Numbered from the stretch's first letter, positions 8,761 through 18,725 are shown. The stretch is DNA of 64,000 bases from Streptomyces sp. NBRC 110028 (GCF_001417735.1 NZ_BBUZ01000029.1:62001-126000), one strand, 5' to 3'. The notes: a model not told the origin generated them from the letters alone. Program-made: numbers and translations.

Positions 8761-9135
8761 GTGGCCTTGCAGATCACCATCGACCCCGACGCGGCGACCG
8801 CCCCCTTCGAGCAGATCCGCGCGCAGATCGCCGAGCAGGCCCGGTCCGGGCGGCTGCCCGTGGGCTACAAGCTGCCGACCGTACGCGGCTTCGCCGAGGA
8901 GCTGGGGCTGGCGGCGAACACCGTCGCCAAGGCGTACCGCGCGCTGGAGTCGGACGGGGTGATCGAGACCCGTGGCCGCCACGGCACGTTCGTCGCGGCG
9001 GCCGGGGACGCGGCCGGGCGCCGGGCGGCCGAGGCGGCGCAGACGTACGCCCAGCGGGCCCGGCGGCTCGGCCTGGACCGCGCGGCGGCGCTCGCCGCCG
9101 TCGAGGAGGCGCTGCGGGCGGCGTACGGTGAGTGA
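8761..9135 (+). CDS. GntR-family regulator, YtrA subfamily
   Basis: 124 aa. An N-terminal winged helix-turn-helix (PFEQIRAQIAEQARSGRLP...KLPTVRGFAEELGLAANTVAKAYRALESDGVIETRGRHGTFV, given in parts) is followed only by a short helical tail, as in the YtrA subfamily that lacks a large effector domain. GTG at 8761 is preceded by AGGAG at a good distance. The dimethylargininase gene follows 19 bases after the stop, so the two are probably co-transcribed. YtrA-type regulators usually control nearby transport or metabolic genes; the target here is not determined. Confidence 0.85.
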   Translation: MALQITIDPDAATAPFEQIRAQIAEQARSGRLPVGYKLPTVRGFAEELGLAANTVAKAYRALESDGVIETRGRHGTFVAAAGDAAGRRAAEAAQTYAQRARRLGLDRAAALAAVEEALRAAYGE

Positions 9136-9154
9136 CCCGAGAAGAGGGGAAGCC

Positions 9155-9934
9155 ATGACCACCAGCCGCATCGCCCTGGTCCGCCGCCCGAGCCCGCGTC
9201 TCGCCGACGGGCTCGTCACGCACATCGACCGCAAGCCGGTCGACGCCGCGCTCGCGCTGCGGCAGTGGGAGGCGTACGTCGCCGTCCTGCGGACGCACGG
9301 CTGGGAGACGGTGGAGGCGGATCCGGTCGACGCGTGCCCGGACGGGGTCTTCGTCGAGGACACGATGGTCCTCTACCGGAACGTCGCGCTGATCTCGCGC
9401 CCGGGTGCGGAGTCCCGCCGTCCGGAGACCGCGGCCGCCGAGGCCGCCGTGACCGCGCTCGGCTGCTCGGTCAACCGGGTGCGGGAGCCGGGGACGCTGG
9501 AGGGCGGCGATGTGCTGAAGATCGGCGACACGGTGTACGTCGGGCGCGGCGGCCGCACGAACGGCGAGGGGGTGCGGCAGGTGCGTGCCGCGTTCGAGCC
9601 GTTGGGGGCGCGGGTGGTGGCCGTACCGGTCAGCAAGGTGCTGCACCTGAAGTCGGCGGTCACGGCGCTGCCGGACGGGACCGTGATCGGGTATCCGCCG
9701 CTCGTCGACGCCCCGGCCGTCTTTCCGCGCTTCCTCCCGGTGCCCGAGGAGTCGGGCGCGCATGTGGTGCTGCTGGGCGGCGGCAGGCTGCTGATGGCGG
9801 CGAGCGCGCCGCGCAGCGCGGCGCTCTTCGCCGACCTCGGGTATGAGCCGGTGCCGGTGGACATCGGCGAGTTCGAGAAGATGGAGGGCTGTGTGACCTG
9901 CCTGTCGGTGCGGCTGCGGGAGCTGTACGGATAA
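9155..9934 (+). CDS. Dimethylarginine dimethylaminohydrolase (DDAH) family
   Basis: 259 aa, typical DDAH length. Shows VFVEDTMVLY near residue 65, GTLEGGDVLKIG near 113, the catalytic His in KVLHLKSAVT (H164), and the nucleophilic Cys in EGCVTCLSVR (C249; a second Cys at 246). DDAH hydrolyses N-omega-methylated arginines to citrulline and methylamines. It has a GAGGGGA ribosome site before ATG 9155 and lies in an apparent operon with the YtrA-type regulator. The family is clear; arginine deiminase-like side roles cannot be excluded. Confidence 0.88.
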   Translation: MTTSRIALVRRPSPRLADGLVTHIDRKPVDAALALRQWEAYVAVLRTHGWETVEADPVDACPDGVFVEDTMVLYRNVALISRPGAESRRPETAAAEAAVTALGCSVNRVREPGTLEGGDVLKIGDTVYVGRGGRTNGEGVRQVRAAFEPLGARVVAVPVSKVLHLKSAVTALPDGTVIGYPPLVDAPAVFPRFLPVPEESGAHVVLLGGGRLLMAASAPRSAALFADLGYEPVPVDIGEFEKMEGCVTCLSVRLRELYG

Positions 9935-9955
9935 GCCGGACGGGGGCTACGGGGG

Positions 9956-11107
<1,152 letters not shown>

Positions 11108-11275
11108 GATCCAGCACGAGGGGCGTCGGCGCACCGGGGTTTACGGCCGTTTACCAAGCCGTTCCGAAGAAGCCCACCGGAATGGGGTGTTCGCGGGGAC
11201 TGCGCGCAGGATTCACCTTTTTGAGTGAACGAAAGTTTTTGGACAGTTCCACGCATAGATCATGATTTTCGGCGG

Positions 11276-11290
11276 CATGACGTAGTCATG
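11276..11290. promoter_or_regulatory. Inverted repeat upstream of the SGNH hydrolase gene
   Basis: CATGAC-GTA-GTCATG, perfect 6-base arms around a 3-base centre, 116 bases upstream of the hydrolase start at 11406 in the 298-base gap after the AAA gene. It resembles a dimeric regulator site. No regulator is assigned. The rest of 11108-11405 is comparatively AT-rich (for example the run around 11225-11265) and probably holds the promoter, but I do not see clear -35/-10 boxes. Confidence 0.35.
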
Positions 11291-11405
11291 TCACACCGCC
11301 GATCTCCGCACGGTGGCGTGATTGACGGTTTCGAACGCGACGGCCCCGTTTCGGGGCAGTCGCGCCTCACATCGGCACAGGAGTGATCCTGCTAGGGAGA
11401 TTCGA

Positions 11406-12212
11406 ATGAAACTGTCCAGACTCACGGCGGCCTTAGGGTCGTTCGTCGTCGGCGCCGTCCTCGTCCTCACCGGGGCCGGCGCCGCCCACGCCACCGGGCA
11501 GAGCGCCGGGCCCGCCTATGTGGCGCTCGGCGACTCCTACTCGTCCGGGGTCGGCGCGGGCAGCTACGACAGCGCCAGCGGCGCCTGCAAGCGCAGCACC
11601 AAGGCGTACCCCGCGCTCTGGGCCGCCGCCCACTCCCCCTCCAGCTTCGCCTTCACCGCCTGCTCGGGCGCCAAGACCGGCGATGTGCTCAGCGGTCAGC
11701 TCGGACCGCTCAACTCCTCGACCGGGCTGGTCAGCATCAGCATAGGCGGCAACGACGCCGGGTTCGCGAGCGTGATGACCACCTGTGCGCTGCAGGGCGA
11801 GAGCGCCTGTCTCACCGCCGTGGCCAACGCCCGTACGTATGCCCAGAGCACCCTGCCCGGCAAGCTCGACCAGGTGTACGACGCCATCAGCGCCAAGGCC
11901 CCGTCCGCCCATGTCGTCGTCCTCGGCTACCCGCGCTTCTACCAGCTGAACGGCTCCTGCCTCCTGGGCCTCAGCGAGGCATCGCGCACCGCCATCAACA
12001 ACGCCGCCGACCTCCTCAACTCCGAGACCGCCAAGCGCGCCGCCGACCACGGCTTCACCTTCGGCGACGTCACCACGACCTTCACCGGCCATGAGATCTG
12101 CTCCGGCAGCGCCTGGCTGAACAGCGTCACCCTCCCCATCGAGGAGTCCTACCACCCGACCGCCGCCGGCCAGTTGGGTGGCTACCTCCCCGTGTTCACC
12201 TCCGCTGCTTGA
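11406..12212 (+). CDS. Secreted SGNH-family esterase/lipase, TTA-codon gene
   Basis: 268 aa. A Sec signal peptide (residues 1-31, MKLSRLTAALGS... with AHA cleavage) precedes the SGNH blocks: GDSYSSG (nucleophile Ser), the Gly position in the following helix, SIGGND (Asn) and the C-terminal SYHPTAAG (catalytic His). Six Cys in the mature part suggest disulfides, as in S. coelicolor-type extracellular esterases. Codon 10 is TTA (11433-11435), the codon read by the bldA tRNA, so translation should be developmentally gated. It converges with the kinase gene, overlapping its end by 17 bases. Confidence 0.9.
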   Translation: MKLSRLTAALGSFVVGAVLVLTGAGAAHATGQSAGPAYVALGDSYSSGVGAGSYDSASGACKRSTKAYPALWAAAHSPSSFAFTACSGAKTGDVLSGQLGPLNSSTGLVSISIGGNDAGFASVMTTCALQGESACLTAVANARTYAQSTLPGKLDQVYDAISAKAPSAHVVVLGYPRFYQLNGSCLLGLSEASRTAINNAADLLNSETAKRAADHGFTFGDVTTTFTGHEICSGSAWLNSVTLPIEESYHPTAAGQLGGYLPVFTSAA

Positions 12213-13776
12213 TCCGGCTGATCCGCGCATCGGAGGAGGCCCCGTCCGCCGGGGCCTCCTCGCACGTCGTGGTGAAGCCGACGTGCGAGGACGTCACGCC
12301 CTCCGGGCCCTTCGTCTCCACGGCGATCCAGTCCTCGTGGCGGCCGCCCGCCTGATACGACGGCTCGGTGTGGCGCACGGTGTGTGCCGTGTGGCCGCCG
12401 TCGAAGCGGGCCGACTTCCAGCCGCCGTCCGAGACCCGGCCGCTGCCGGTGATCCAGCGGTATTCGACCGTCGCGGGAGCGTGGTTCACGGTGAGCGTGG
12501 CGGTGAACGAGGGCGCCTTGTCGGGCGGCGGCGGGCAGGCTCCCCCGTAGGTGTCGCGCTCGGCCCTGATGACGACCGTGATGGTGGTCGCGGTGCGGGG
12601 GGTGTTCCCGGTGGCGTCCGTACGGTGCGTGCCGGTGACGGCCGTGCCACCGCCGGTGCCGCGGTTCTTGCCGTCCTGGCCGTCGTCGTCCAGCAGCGCC
12701 CAGGTCAGCCCGGCCAGCGCCAGCACGCCCAGCAGCGCTCCCGCCGCGACCGCGGCCACCGCCCGCCGGGGATACTCCGGCCGGGGCTGATCGTCCGCGG
12801 GACCGACGGGACCGGCGGGTCCGGCGGGGGTGGGAGCGGCCGGACAGCCGCTCGACGGGGCGGACGTCACCGGCGGCCGCGTGGGTGCCGTGGGTGCCGT
12901 GCGGCCGGTGTCCGATGGCGGCCGTACGCCGCCGGGCGTGCCGCCCGCGGCCACCAGTCGCAGTTGCCGCTCCGCCTCCGCGGCCGGCGTCCGCTGCCGC
13001 GGGTCCTTCCGCAACAGCCCCTCCAGTACGGGCCTCAGCGGCCCGGCCCAGCGGGGCGGCGGTAACGACGCGTCCACCACGGCCCGCAGCGTCGACAGCG
13101 GCGTGTCCTGCCGGAACGGCGAGAAGCCCTCCACCGCCGCGTACAGCATCACGCCCAGCGACCACAGATCCGCCTCCGGGCCCGGCGGCTGCCCGAGCGC
13201 CCGCTCCGGGGCGAGGAATTCCGGCGAGCCGATCAGCTCCCCGGCCGGCGTCACCGCCGCGTCGCCCTCCACCAGGGTGATCCCGAAGTCGGAGAGCACC
13301 ACACGGCCGTCGTTCCCCAGCAGGACGTTGCCGGGCTTCACGGCCCGGTGCGGAACGCCCACCGCGTGCGCGGCCCGCAGCGCCGCCAGCACCTCGGCGC
13401 CCACGGACGCGGCCCGCGCGGGCGGCACCGAGCCCTCCGCCTCCAGCACGTCCGCGAAGGACAGTCCGCGCACCAGCTCCATGACGATCCACGGGCGGCC
13501 GCCCTCCATCGCCACGTCGTACACCGTGACCACGTTGCGGTGCGAGAGCCGCGCCGCCGCCCGGCCCTCCCGTTCCAGCCGGGCGTACAGCCGGTCGGTG
13601 TCGCGGTCGCCGAGCCCGGCCGGGGCCCGCACCTCCTTGATGGCCACTTCGCGGCCCAGCGCATCGTCGTACGCCCGCCACACCACGCCCATGCCGCCGC
13701 GGCCCAGTTCGCCGAGGAGGCGGTAACGCCCCCCGGCCAGCTGCTCACCCCGTCGGCCGAAACCCTCTTCGCTCAT
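12196..13776 (-). CDS. Receptor-like Ser/Thr protein kinase with HRD-to-HRA change (possible pseudokinase), TTA-codon gene
   Basis: 526 aa. Cytoplasmic kinase domain about residues 18-275: glycine loop GELGRGGMG, VAIK lysine K47, and DFG at 163-165, as in PknB-type enzymes. The catalytic loop reads PHRAVKPGN (143-150): the proton-acceptor Asp of HRD is Ala145 (codon GCC on the coding strand), which should cripple catalysis. A Pro-rich linker (280-338), one membrane helix (339-362) and an extracellular C-terminal domain of about 160 residues with Cys follow. Codon 238 is TTA (13063-13065). It overlaps the convergent SGNH gene. It may bind ATP and signal by scaffolding; a true kinase using a non-canonical base is the alternative. 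Confidence 0.87.
   Translation of the reverse strand: MSEEGFGRRGEQLAGGRYRLLGELGRGGMGVVWRAYDDALGREVAIKEVRAPAGLGDRDTDRLYARLEREGRAAARLSHRNVVTVYDVAMEGGRPWIVMELVRGLSFADVLEAEGSVPPARAASVGAEVLAALRAAHAVGVPHRAVKPGNVLLGNDGRVVLSDFGITLVEGDAAVTPAGELIGSPEFLAPERALGQPPGPEADLWSLGVMLYAAVEGFSPFRQDTPLSTLRAVVDASLPPPRWAGPLRPVLEGLLRKDPRQRTPAAEAERQLRLVAAGGTPGGVRPPSDTGRTAPTAPTRPPVTSAPSSGCPAAPTPAGPAGPVGPADDQPRPEYPRRAVAAVAAGALLGVLALAGLTWALLDDDGQDGKNRGTGGGTAVTGTHRTDATGNTPRTATTITVVIRAERDTYGGACPPPPDKAPSFTATLTVNHAPATVEYRWITGSGRVSDGGWKSARFDGGHTAHTVRHTEPSYQAGGRHEDWIAVETKGPEGVTSSHVGFTTTCEEAPADGASSDARISRIKQRR
12233..12261 (+). terminator. Hairpin terminator embedded in the 3' end of the kinase gene
   Basis: GAGGAGGCCCCG / CGGGGCCTCCTC, a perfect 12-bp stem with a 5-base loop, begins 21 bases after the hydrolase stop at 12212. 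It lies inside the coding end of the convergent kinase gene, where it encodes EEAPADGASS. No T-run follows, as is usual in Streptomyces. Confidence 0.6.
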
Positions 13777-13821
13777 GGCCGAGCCCTCCCCCCCAACCGA
13801 GCAATTCGGGCTGAATGTACC

Positions 13822-15492
13822 TCAACCGAGCGTTGTTGCCGCCCCCCTGAGCACCAATCCGCAGCCGAGCGCGAGGACGACGGCGGCCGTCCCGAACGGC
13901 GACGCGCGGTGCAGCACGCCCAGGAGCCTGTGGCCCCGGCCCGCCCGCTCCCGGCGGGCCATCAGCCGTTCGGCCGCCTCCTGGCCCACGCGTACCGCCG
14001 TGAACCCGGCCGCCGTGAGGGTCAGCGCCAGCCCGATCCCGTACGCCACCACCAGCACGACCCCGAACCACGCCTGGCCGAGCGCGGCCGCGCCGACGAG
14101 CACGACGACGGCGGAGGGGCTGGGGACCATGCCGCCCGCGAAGCCCATCAGGAGGGTGCCGCGGAGGGTGGGGCGCAGCTCATGGGTGTGGGTGTGGCCG
14201 TCCCCGTGGTCGTGGGTGTGGTCGTGGGCGTGCGTGTGCCCGTGCGGGTGGTCGTGCGTATGCCCATGATCATGGTCATGGTGGTGGTGTTCGTGCTGGT
14301 GGGCCTTCACATGCCGATGTCTGCGCACCGCCTTGCGCAGCAGCCCCGCGCCCGTCAGCGCGACCAGCGCCCCGCTCGCGATGCCCAGCCAGGAGATCAC
14401 CGAGGGCGCGGCCGCCGAACCCGCCGTCACCAGCAGCCCCAGGGCGAACACCCCCATCGTGTGGGTGACCGTCACCGACGCGCCCAGCGCCAGCACATCG
14501 CGCAGCGCGCTGCGCCCGCCGGCCGCGGCGGCCGCCGCCATCATCGTCTTCCCGTGGCCCGGGGCGAGCGCGTGCATCGCGCCCAGCAGGACCGCGATGC
14601 CGAAGGCGGTGAGCGCGAAACCGAAAGTGATGTCGTGCCGCGCCACCATCGAGGTGAGCGCCTGCGTCCAGCGGTCCGCGCCGCGCGGCAGCACCGACGA
14701 ACCCACCGCGTCGTCCCGGTCGGACGCCGGGGTCGTCGCGGCGAGCGCAGGGCCGCCCGGCTCCACCCGGAGGGTGGCCGTGCGCTGGTCCAGCGGCGAG
14801 GAGAGCTGGCCCTTGGGGTAGCTGGTCAGCCGGTGGGAGACCGAACGGGCGGGGGCGGTGGATTCGGTGAGCGTCATCCGGTCGCCCCGGGCCGTCAGCT
14901 CGCGCCAGCCGGGGCCGGTGCCGACGTCGTGGGGGCGGTAGCCGATGGCCGCCTCGCGCGCGGGCGTCAGCTTCGCCGTCAGCCGGCAGCTCACCCGCAG
15001 CGTGGGCAGCCCGGCCTGGCCGGGCCGGTCGCGGGCCGCGGCGCGCTGGACGCGTACGTCGGTCTCGCGGCCGTCGACGGTCAGCCGGGCCTTGTCCGCG
15101 GCGGTCGCGCAGCGGGTCTCGGCCCAGGCGGCCAGCTCGCTCCGGGAGAGCGCGTCGTCGCCGTTCCGGTCGATCTGTGCCTTCGCCTGCGCGGACGGGA
15201 TCTCGGCCAGGTCCTCGACGTGGTCGACGCGGACGGCGTCCCGCGCGATGACCAGGCCGTCGTAGCGGTTGACGGTGAAGTTGCCGAGCGGATGCGCCTC
15301 GGCGCTCCCGGCGGGCACCAGCACCGCCGCCACGGCTCCCGCCAGCACGCCGGCCGCCGCGAGCCGCCGCGAGCGCCGCCGGGCCGGGGGCCGGGGCCCG
15401 GGCCCCGGTGGGGGTGTGGGGGCGGAGCCGCCGTCGTGGGCGGCCGGGGTCTTGCCCCCGGACCGGGAAGGGGCGGGGCGGGGAGAGGTCAT
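13822..15492 (-). CDS. NicO-type nickel/cobalt exporter with periplasmic domain, EF-hand-like loop and His-rich loop
   Basis: 556 aa. A signal-anchor (44-66) precedes a roughly 220-residue extracytoplasmic domain starting HPLGNFTVNRYDGL, which contains an EF-hand-like 12-residue loop (DRNGDDALSRSE, 108-119, ligands at 1,3,5,9,12). The membrane part carries the NicO signature HALAPGHGKT (307-316), then a loop of about 45 residues (392-437) that is roughly half His with Asp/Gly/Thr, and further helices. The family moves Ni2+ or Co2+; direction (efflux or uptake) is not proven. Its start overlaps the TPR gene stop (ATGA, 15489-15492), and DUF4331 lies upstream, a conserved trio. Confidence 0.85.
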   Translation of the reverse strand: MTSPRPAPSRSGGKTPAAHDGGSAPTPPPGPGPRPPARRRSRRLAAAGVLAGAVAAVLVPAGSAEAHPLGNFTVNRYDGLVIARDAVRVDHVEDLAEIPSAQAKAQIDRNGDDALSRSELAAWAETRCATAADKARLTVDGRETDVRVQRAAARDRPGQAGLPTLRVSCRLTAKLTPAREAAIGYRPHDVGTGPGWRELTARGDRMTLTESTAPARSVSHRLTSYPKGQLSSPLDQRTATLRVEPGGPALAATTPASDRDDAVGSSVLPRGADRWTQALTSMVARHDITFGFALTAFGIAVLLGAMHALAPGHGKTMMAAAAAAGGRSALRDVLALGASVTVTHTMGVFALGLLVTAGSAAAPSVISWLGIASGALVALTGAGLLRKAVRRHRHVKAHQHEHHHHDHDHGHTHDHPHGHTHAHDHTHDHGDGHTHTHELRPTLRGTLLMGFAGGMVPSPSAVVVLVGAAALGQAWFGVVLVVAYGIGLALTLTAAGFTAVRVGQEAAERLMARRERAGRGHRLLGVLHRASPFGTAAVVLALGCGLVLRGAATTLG

Positions 15493-16841
15493 CGCGCACC
15501 ACCCAGCCGCTTCAGCGCCGCCTTCGCGTCACGAGCGCCCGTCGGCGAGAACCCCGGGTTGAGATCGAGGGCGTCGGCGAGGTGGCCACGGGCGGCCTTC
15601 TCATCGCCCAGGGACTTCTCGATCATGCCCCGGTGGTAGAGGAACGCCGCATTGCGGTAGCCCGGTCCGGCCGCCCGCTCGGCGGCGTCCAGGGCCTCGC
15701 GGTCCTTGCCGTTGCGGTGCAGCGCCCAGGCCAGCGCGTCGGCGGTGTGCACCGTCCGCCGCCGGCCCCATTCGGCGCGGGCCGCCTTCAGGGCCTCCTT
15801 GACGTCGCCGTGGTCGGCCGCGACGAGGGCGCTGTCGAGGTCGGTCGCCACCCCGTTCGCGCGGGCCAGGGTGATCCAGGTGTCGACCACCGCGTACTGC
15901 TGCTTCGCCTTCGCCGCGTCACCACGCGCCTCGTACGCCTCGCCCAGCGCGGCCAGCTGGGCGGGCAGTGGAGAGCGCCGTACGACCTCCTCGAGATCGC
16001 GTATACCGGCGCTCACACGGCCCTGCGCGACCGCCGTGCGGCCGCGGTACTCCAGGGCCGGGAGATAGCCGGGTACGGAGCGCAGGGCGGTGCCGAAGGC
16101 GCGCCGCGCGGTGTCGTACCGGCCCTGGCCCCAGGCGAGTTGGCCGATCGAGGTGGAGACGTAGGCGATGTCGCTGGGCGAGGTCGCGGACTCCCGCGCG
16201 CGCTCCAGGACCTCGCGCGCCCCCTTCGGATCGCCGCGCAGCTCCATGACGTAGGCGAGCCGGGTGAAGACGGGGATGCCGGGCCGCACCGCGTCGGCGT
16301 GCTCGGCGGCGGCGTGGGCGTCCTTGTAGCGGCCCAGCTCCACCAGGGCGTCGATCCGGACGGCCATCGCCGCCTGGCCGTAGGAGTTGATCTTCAGCGC
16401 CTTGTCGGCGTCCCGCAGCGCGCTCGTGAAGTCGTGCCGGGCGGCGGCGAGGGAGGCGCGCCCGGCGAGCGCCTCGTCGTTGTCGCGCGGCTGGACGGCG
16501 AGCGAGCGGGCGAAGGTCTTCTCCGCCTGCGGATAGCGGGTGGGGTCGCCGGTGCCGCGGGCCTGTTCGATGTAGGCGGCACCCAGCCCGGACCAGCCGG
16601 AGGCGTCCTTCGGCTGGGCGCGCAGATGCTTCTGCAGGGCGCTGATCCGGCCTGCGAGGCCGTCCGCCGAGACCTGCTGGAGCGCTGCCGGCGCCCCGGC
16701 GGCGCTCAGCGACACCGGTCCGGCGGGCCGGTCGCCCGGCGTCCCGTCGAGTACGGACGAGGCGGCGGTCAGACCCACCGCGAGGGTGCAGACGACGGCC
16801 GCCGTGCGGACCGTGCGGGGGAGGGGTGGCCGGAGAGCCAT
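15489..16841 (-). CDS. Membrane-anchored/secreted TPR protein of the DUF4331-NicO locus
   Basis: About 450 aa from ATG 16841. An N-terminal hydrophobic segment (TVRTAAVVCTLAVGLTAASS) directs it to the membrane or outside. The remainder is a run of tetratricopeptide repeats, for example DASGWSGLGAAYIEQARG, HDFTSALRDADKALKINS, GRYDTARRAFGTALRSVPG and GDEKAARGHLADALDLNPG. TPR arrays bind partner proteins; the partners here are presumably the DUF4331 protein (118 bases upstream in the same direction) and the metal exporter to which it is translationally coupled. Confidence 0.83.
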   Translation of the reverse strand: MALRPPLPRTVRTAAVVCTLAVGLTAASSVLDGTPGDRPAGPVSLSAAGAPAALQQVSADGLAGRISALQKHLRAQPKDASGWSGLGAAYIEQARGTGDPTRYPQAEKTFARSLAVQPRDNDEALAGRASLAAARHDFTSALRDADKALKINSYGQAAMAVRIDALVELGRYKDAHAAAEHADAVRPGIPVFTRLAYVMELRGDPKGAREVLERARESATSPSDIAYVSTSIGQLAWGQGRYDTARRAFGTALRSVPGYLPALEYRGRTAVAQGRVSAGIRDLEEVVRRSPLPAQLAALGEAYEARGDAAKAKQQYAVVDTWITLARANGVATDLDSALVAADHGDVKEALKAARAEWGRRRTVHTADALAWALHRNGKDREALDAAERAAGPGYRNAAFLYHRGMIEKSLGDEKAARGHLADALDLNPGFSPTGARDAKAALKRLGGAR

Positions 16842-16958
16842 GGGTGACAGCTGCCTTTCGCCGGGACGGTGGAGAGGGGGCGCGGTCCACACGGCTGGGA
16901 GCGTGCGATGGGGGCGGGACCGCGCCCGCGGGGTGGTGTGAGTGGCGGCGGGCGCCGG

Positions 16959-18473
16959 TCAGCGCCGGCGCGCGCGGGCGGGGCGGCGCGACTTGCGCAT
17001 CCAGAGCAGGCCGAGCCCCAGCAGCAGTACGGCGCCACCGCCGGCCGCCGCGGACCCGGCGAGCATCATCGTGTCCTCGGAGGACCCACCGAGGCCCGAG
17101 CCGCCCTCCAGCAGGGACGAACCGGCGCTCTTCGAGACGGCCTTGGCGTCCGAACCGGAGCTGGGCAGCGCGAGGAACGGGAAGGCGCCGTAGAACTCCT
17201 GGTCGTTCTTGTCGACCGCGTCGCCCAGGTCGTTCTTCTTGCCCAGCAGCTCGCCCTCCACGGCCTGCAGCGAGATGTCCAGGACGTCGTCGAGCGGCCG
17301 CCGCCCGTTGGGGAACCCGGCGTTGTCACCGTCGAGCACGCCCAGCCGCTTGGGGTCCTTGGCGGGCGCGACGGAGGTGTTGAGCCGCAGCATCTCCGAG
17401 GGTCGGACGTGCGGCGGCTGGTTGAGCTTGGGCACACCGGTGAGGAAGACCTGCACGAGGTCGTCACGGGGGGTGTCCGGGGCCTCGATCTTGTAGATCT
17501 GCTCGATCAGCTTGGGCAGCTCGGGGTCCTTGACGGAGCCGGCGAACTGCGCGTCGTCCCACGGCGCCGAGGCGTTGAACTTGTCCTTGTCCTTGCGCGG
17601 GATGACGACCTCGTTGACCAGCGGGTTGCCGAGCCGGGAGACCTGCGCCCAGCCGCCGCGCGCGGTCTTGCGGTGGACGGTGGACCACACGCCGATCACC
17701 GGCTGGTCCTTGGACTCGACCAGCGCCTTGGTCGGCACCTCCAGGGCGAGGGACTGGACGTTGTATCCCTTGAGGGTGTCGTTGCCGATCTCGGACATGT
17801 CGCCGCCGTAGAGCAGGTCGAAGACCCGCAGATCGGCGAAGAAGGGGTCGTCGGCCTGACCGGCGAAGCTGGTCGAGCCGCCGCTGTAGCCGATCTCCTG
17901 CACCGCCTGGTCGCGGAGCTTCTTGTAGTCCGGCATGGACGCCTTGCCGACGTTCGACGGGGCGACCGGCAGGTCGTCGGCGAGCTTGGCCCGGGCGACG
18001 GCCCGCTGGTTCTTCAGCTTGAAGACCTCGAGGTCATAGCTCTGGGTGAAGTTGAGGTCCGGGTCGTCGAGCGAGTCGACCGGGCCGGTGTTGTAGAGGA
18101 ACGTGTCCCCGTTCTTCAGATGGTCCTTGAACGTCCAGCGGAAGAGCAGATCGCCCTGGCCGTCGCCGTCGTTGTCGATGTGCAGGTCGTATCGGGCGTC
18201 CGTGCCGAACTTGTAGAAGTTCGGGCCGCCGGCCGGGTCCTGGAACGGCAGGAAGTTCGTGATCAGGGTGGTCCTGTCCGGCTTATCGGGGCTTTGGAAC
18301 GCGTACACGTCCGTCGCGTCGTACTGCGGCTGCCCCGAGATCAGCGGCGCCTCGCGGTGGCTGGAGGCTTCGGCTGTCTGCGGCCGCAGCGCCGCCACGC
18401 CGACGGCCGTGAGCCCGCCCGCGGCCAGCGAGCAGCAGACGAGCCCGGCCAGGCTCCTGGTGAATGCGGTCAT
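16959..18473 (-). CDS. DUF4331 cell-surface protein
   Basis: About 504 aa from ATG 18473, preceded by GAAGGA. A signal peptide (to about residue 31) is followed by ASSHREAPLISGQPQYDATDVYAF, the hallmark start of DUF4331, and by HIDNDGDGQGDLLFRW (a possible metal-binding acidic loop). The C-terminus has one hydrophobic helix (GSAAAGGGAVLLLGLGLLWM) and a very basic tail, a tail anchor without an LPxTG sortase signal. First gene of the DUF4331-TPR-NicO unit. Function unknown; an extracellular or surface role in metal handling is inferred from the neighbours. Confidence 0.85.
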   Translation of the reverse strand: MTAFTRSLAGLVCCSLAAGGLTAVGVAALRPQTAEASSHREAPLISGQPQYDATDVYAFQSPDKPDRTTLITNFLPFQDPAGGPNFYKFGTDARYDLHIDNDGDGQGDLLFRWTFKDHLKNGDTFLYNTGPVDSLDDPDLNFTQSYDLEVFKLKNQRAVARAKLADDLPVAPSNVGKASMPDYKKLRDQAVQEIGYSGGSTSFAGQADDPFFADLRVFDLLYGGDMSEIGNDTLKGYNVQSLALEVPTKALVESKDQPVIGVWSTVHRKTARGGWAQVSRLGNPLVNEVVIPRKDKDKFNASAPWDDAQFAGSVKDPELPKLIEQIYKIEAPDTPRDDLVQVFLTGVPKLNQPPHVRPSEMLRLNTSVAPAKDPKRLGVLDGDNAGFPNGRRPLDDVLDISLQAVEGELLGKKNDLGDAVDKNDQEFYGAFPFLALPSSGSDAKAVSKSAGSSLLEGGSGLGGSSEDTMMLAGSAAAGGGAVLLLGLGLLWMRKSRRPARARRR

Positions 18474-18610
18474 CGTGTCGGTCCTTCGCACCTTGCCGGA
18501 TGTTCCTTCATGCGGCTATTCGGGGCGGAGGGCCGAATGGCTTGGCGCGTTCTGTAATTTGTCACGAAACGCAAAGGGGCTCCCACCGGGGCCGATCTTC
18601 ACTGTATGAG

Positions 18611-18627
18611 CGTCAACACCCTTGACG
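18611..18627. promoter_or_regulatory. Inverted repeat between DUF4331 and the divergent small gene
   Basis: CGTCAA-CACCC-TTGACG: perfect 6-base arms, 5-base spacer. Each arm contains a TTGACG box reading outward toward its gene, so it could be two divergent -35 elements or one operator. I could not find matching -10 boxes. The remaining gap 18474-18725 shows nothing else. Confidence 0.35.
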
Positions 18628-18725
18628 TGGTGGTGAATCAGCGACCGGGGATGCGCGGGTGACGGCTCGGGGAGGTAGGGTTACTCTGCCCGGGGCGGGT
18701 GCCCTCGTACGGGTGGGGAGTGACA

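Noticed and set aside
14183-14318. Repeated GTGGTCGTG/GTGCGTGTG pattern that resembles a CRISPR or satellite
   Set aside because: It is the coding sequence of the His-rich loop of the NicO protein; units are irregular and in frame.
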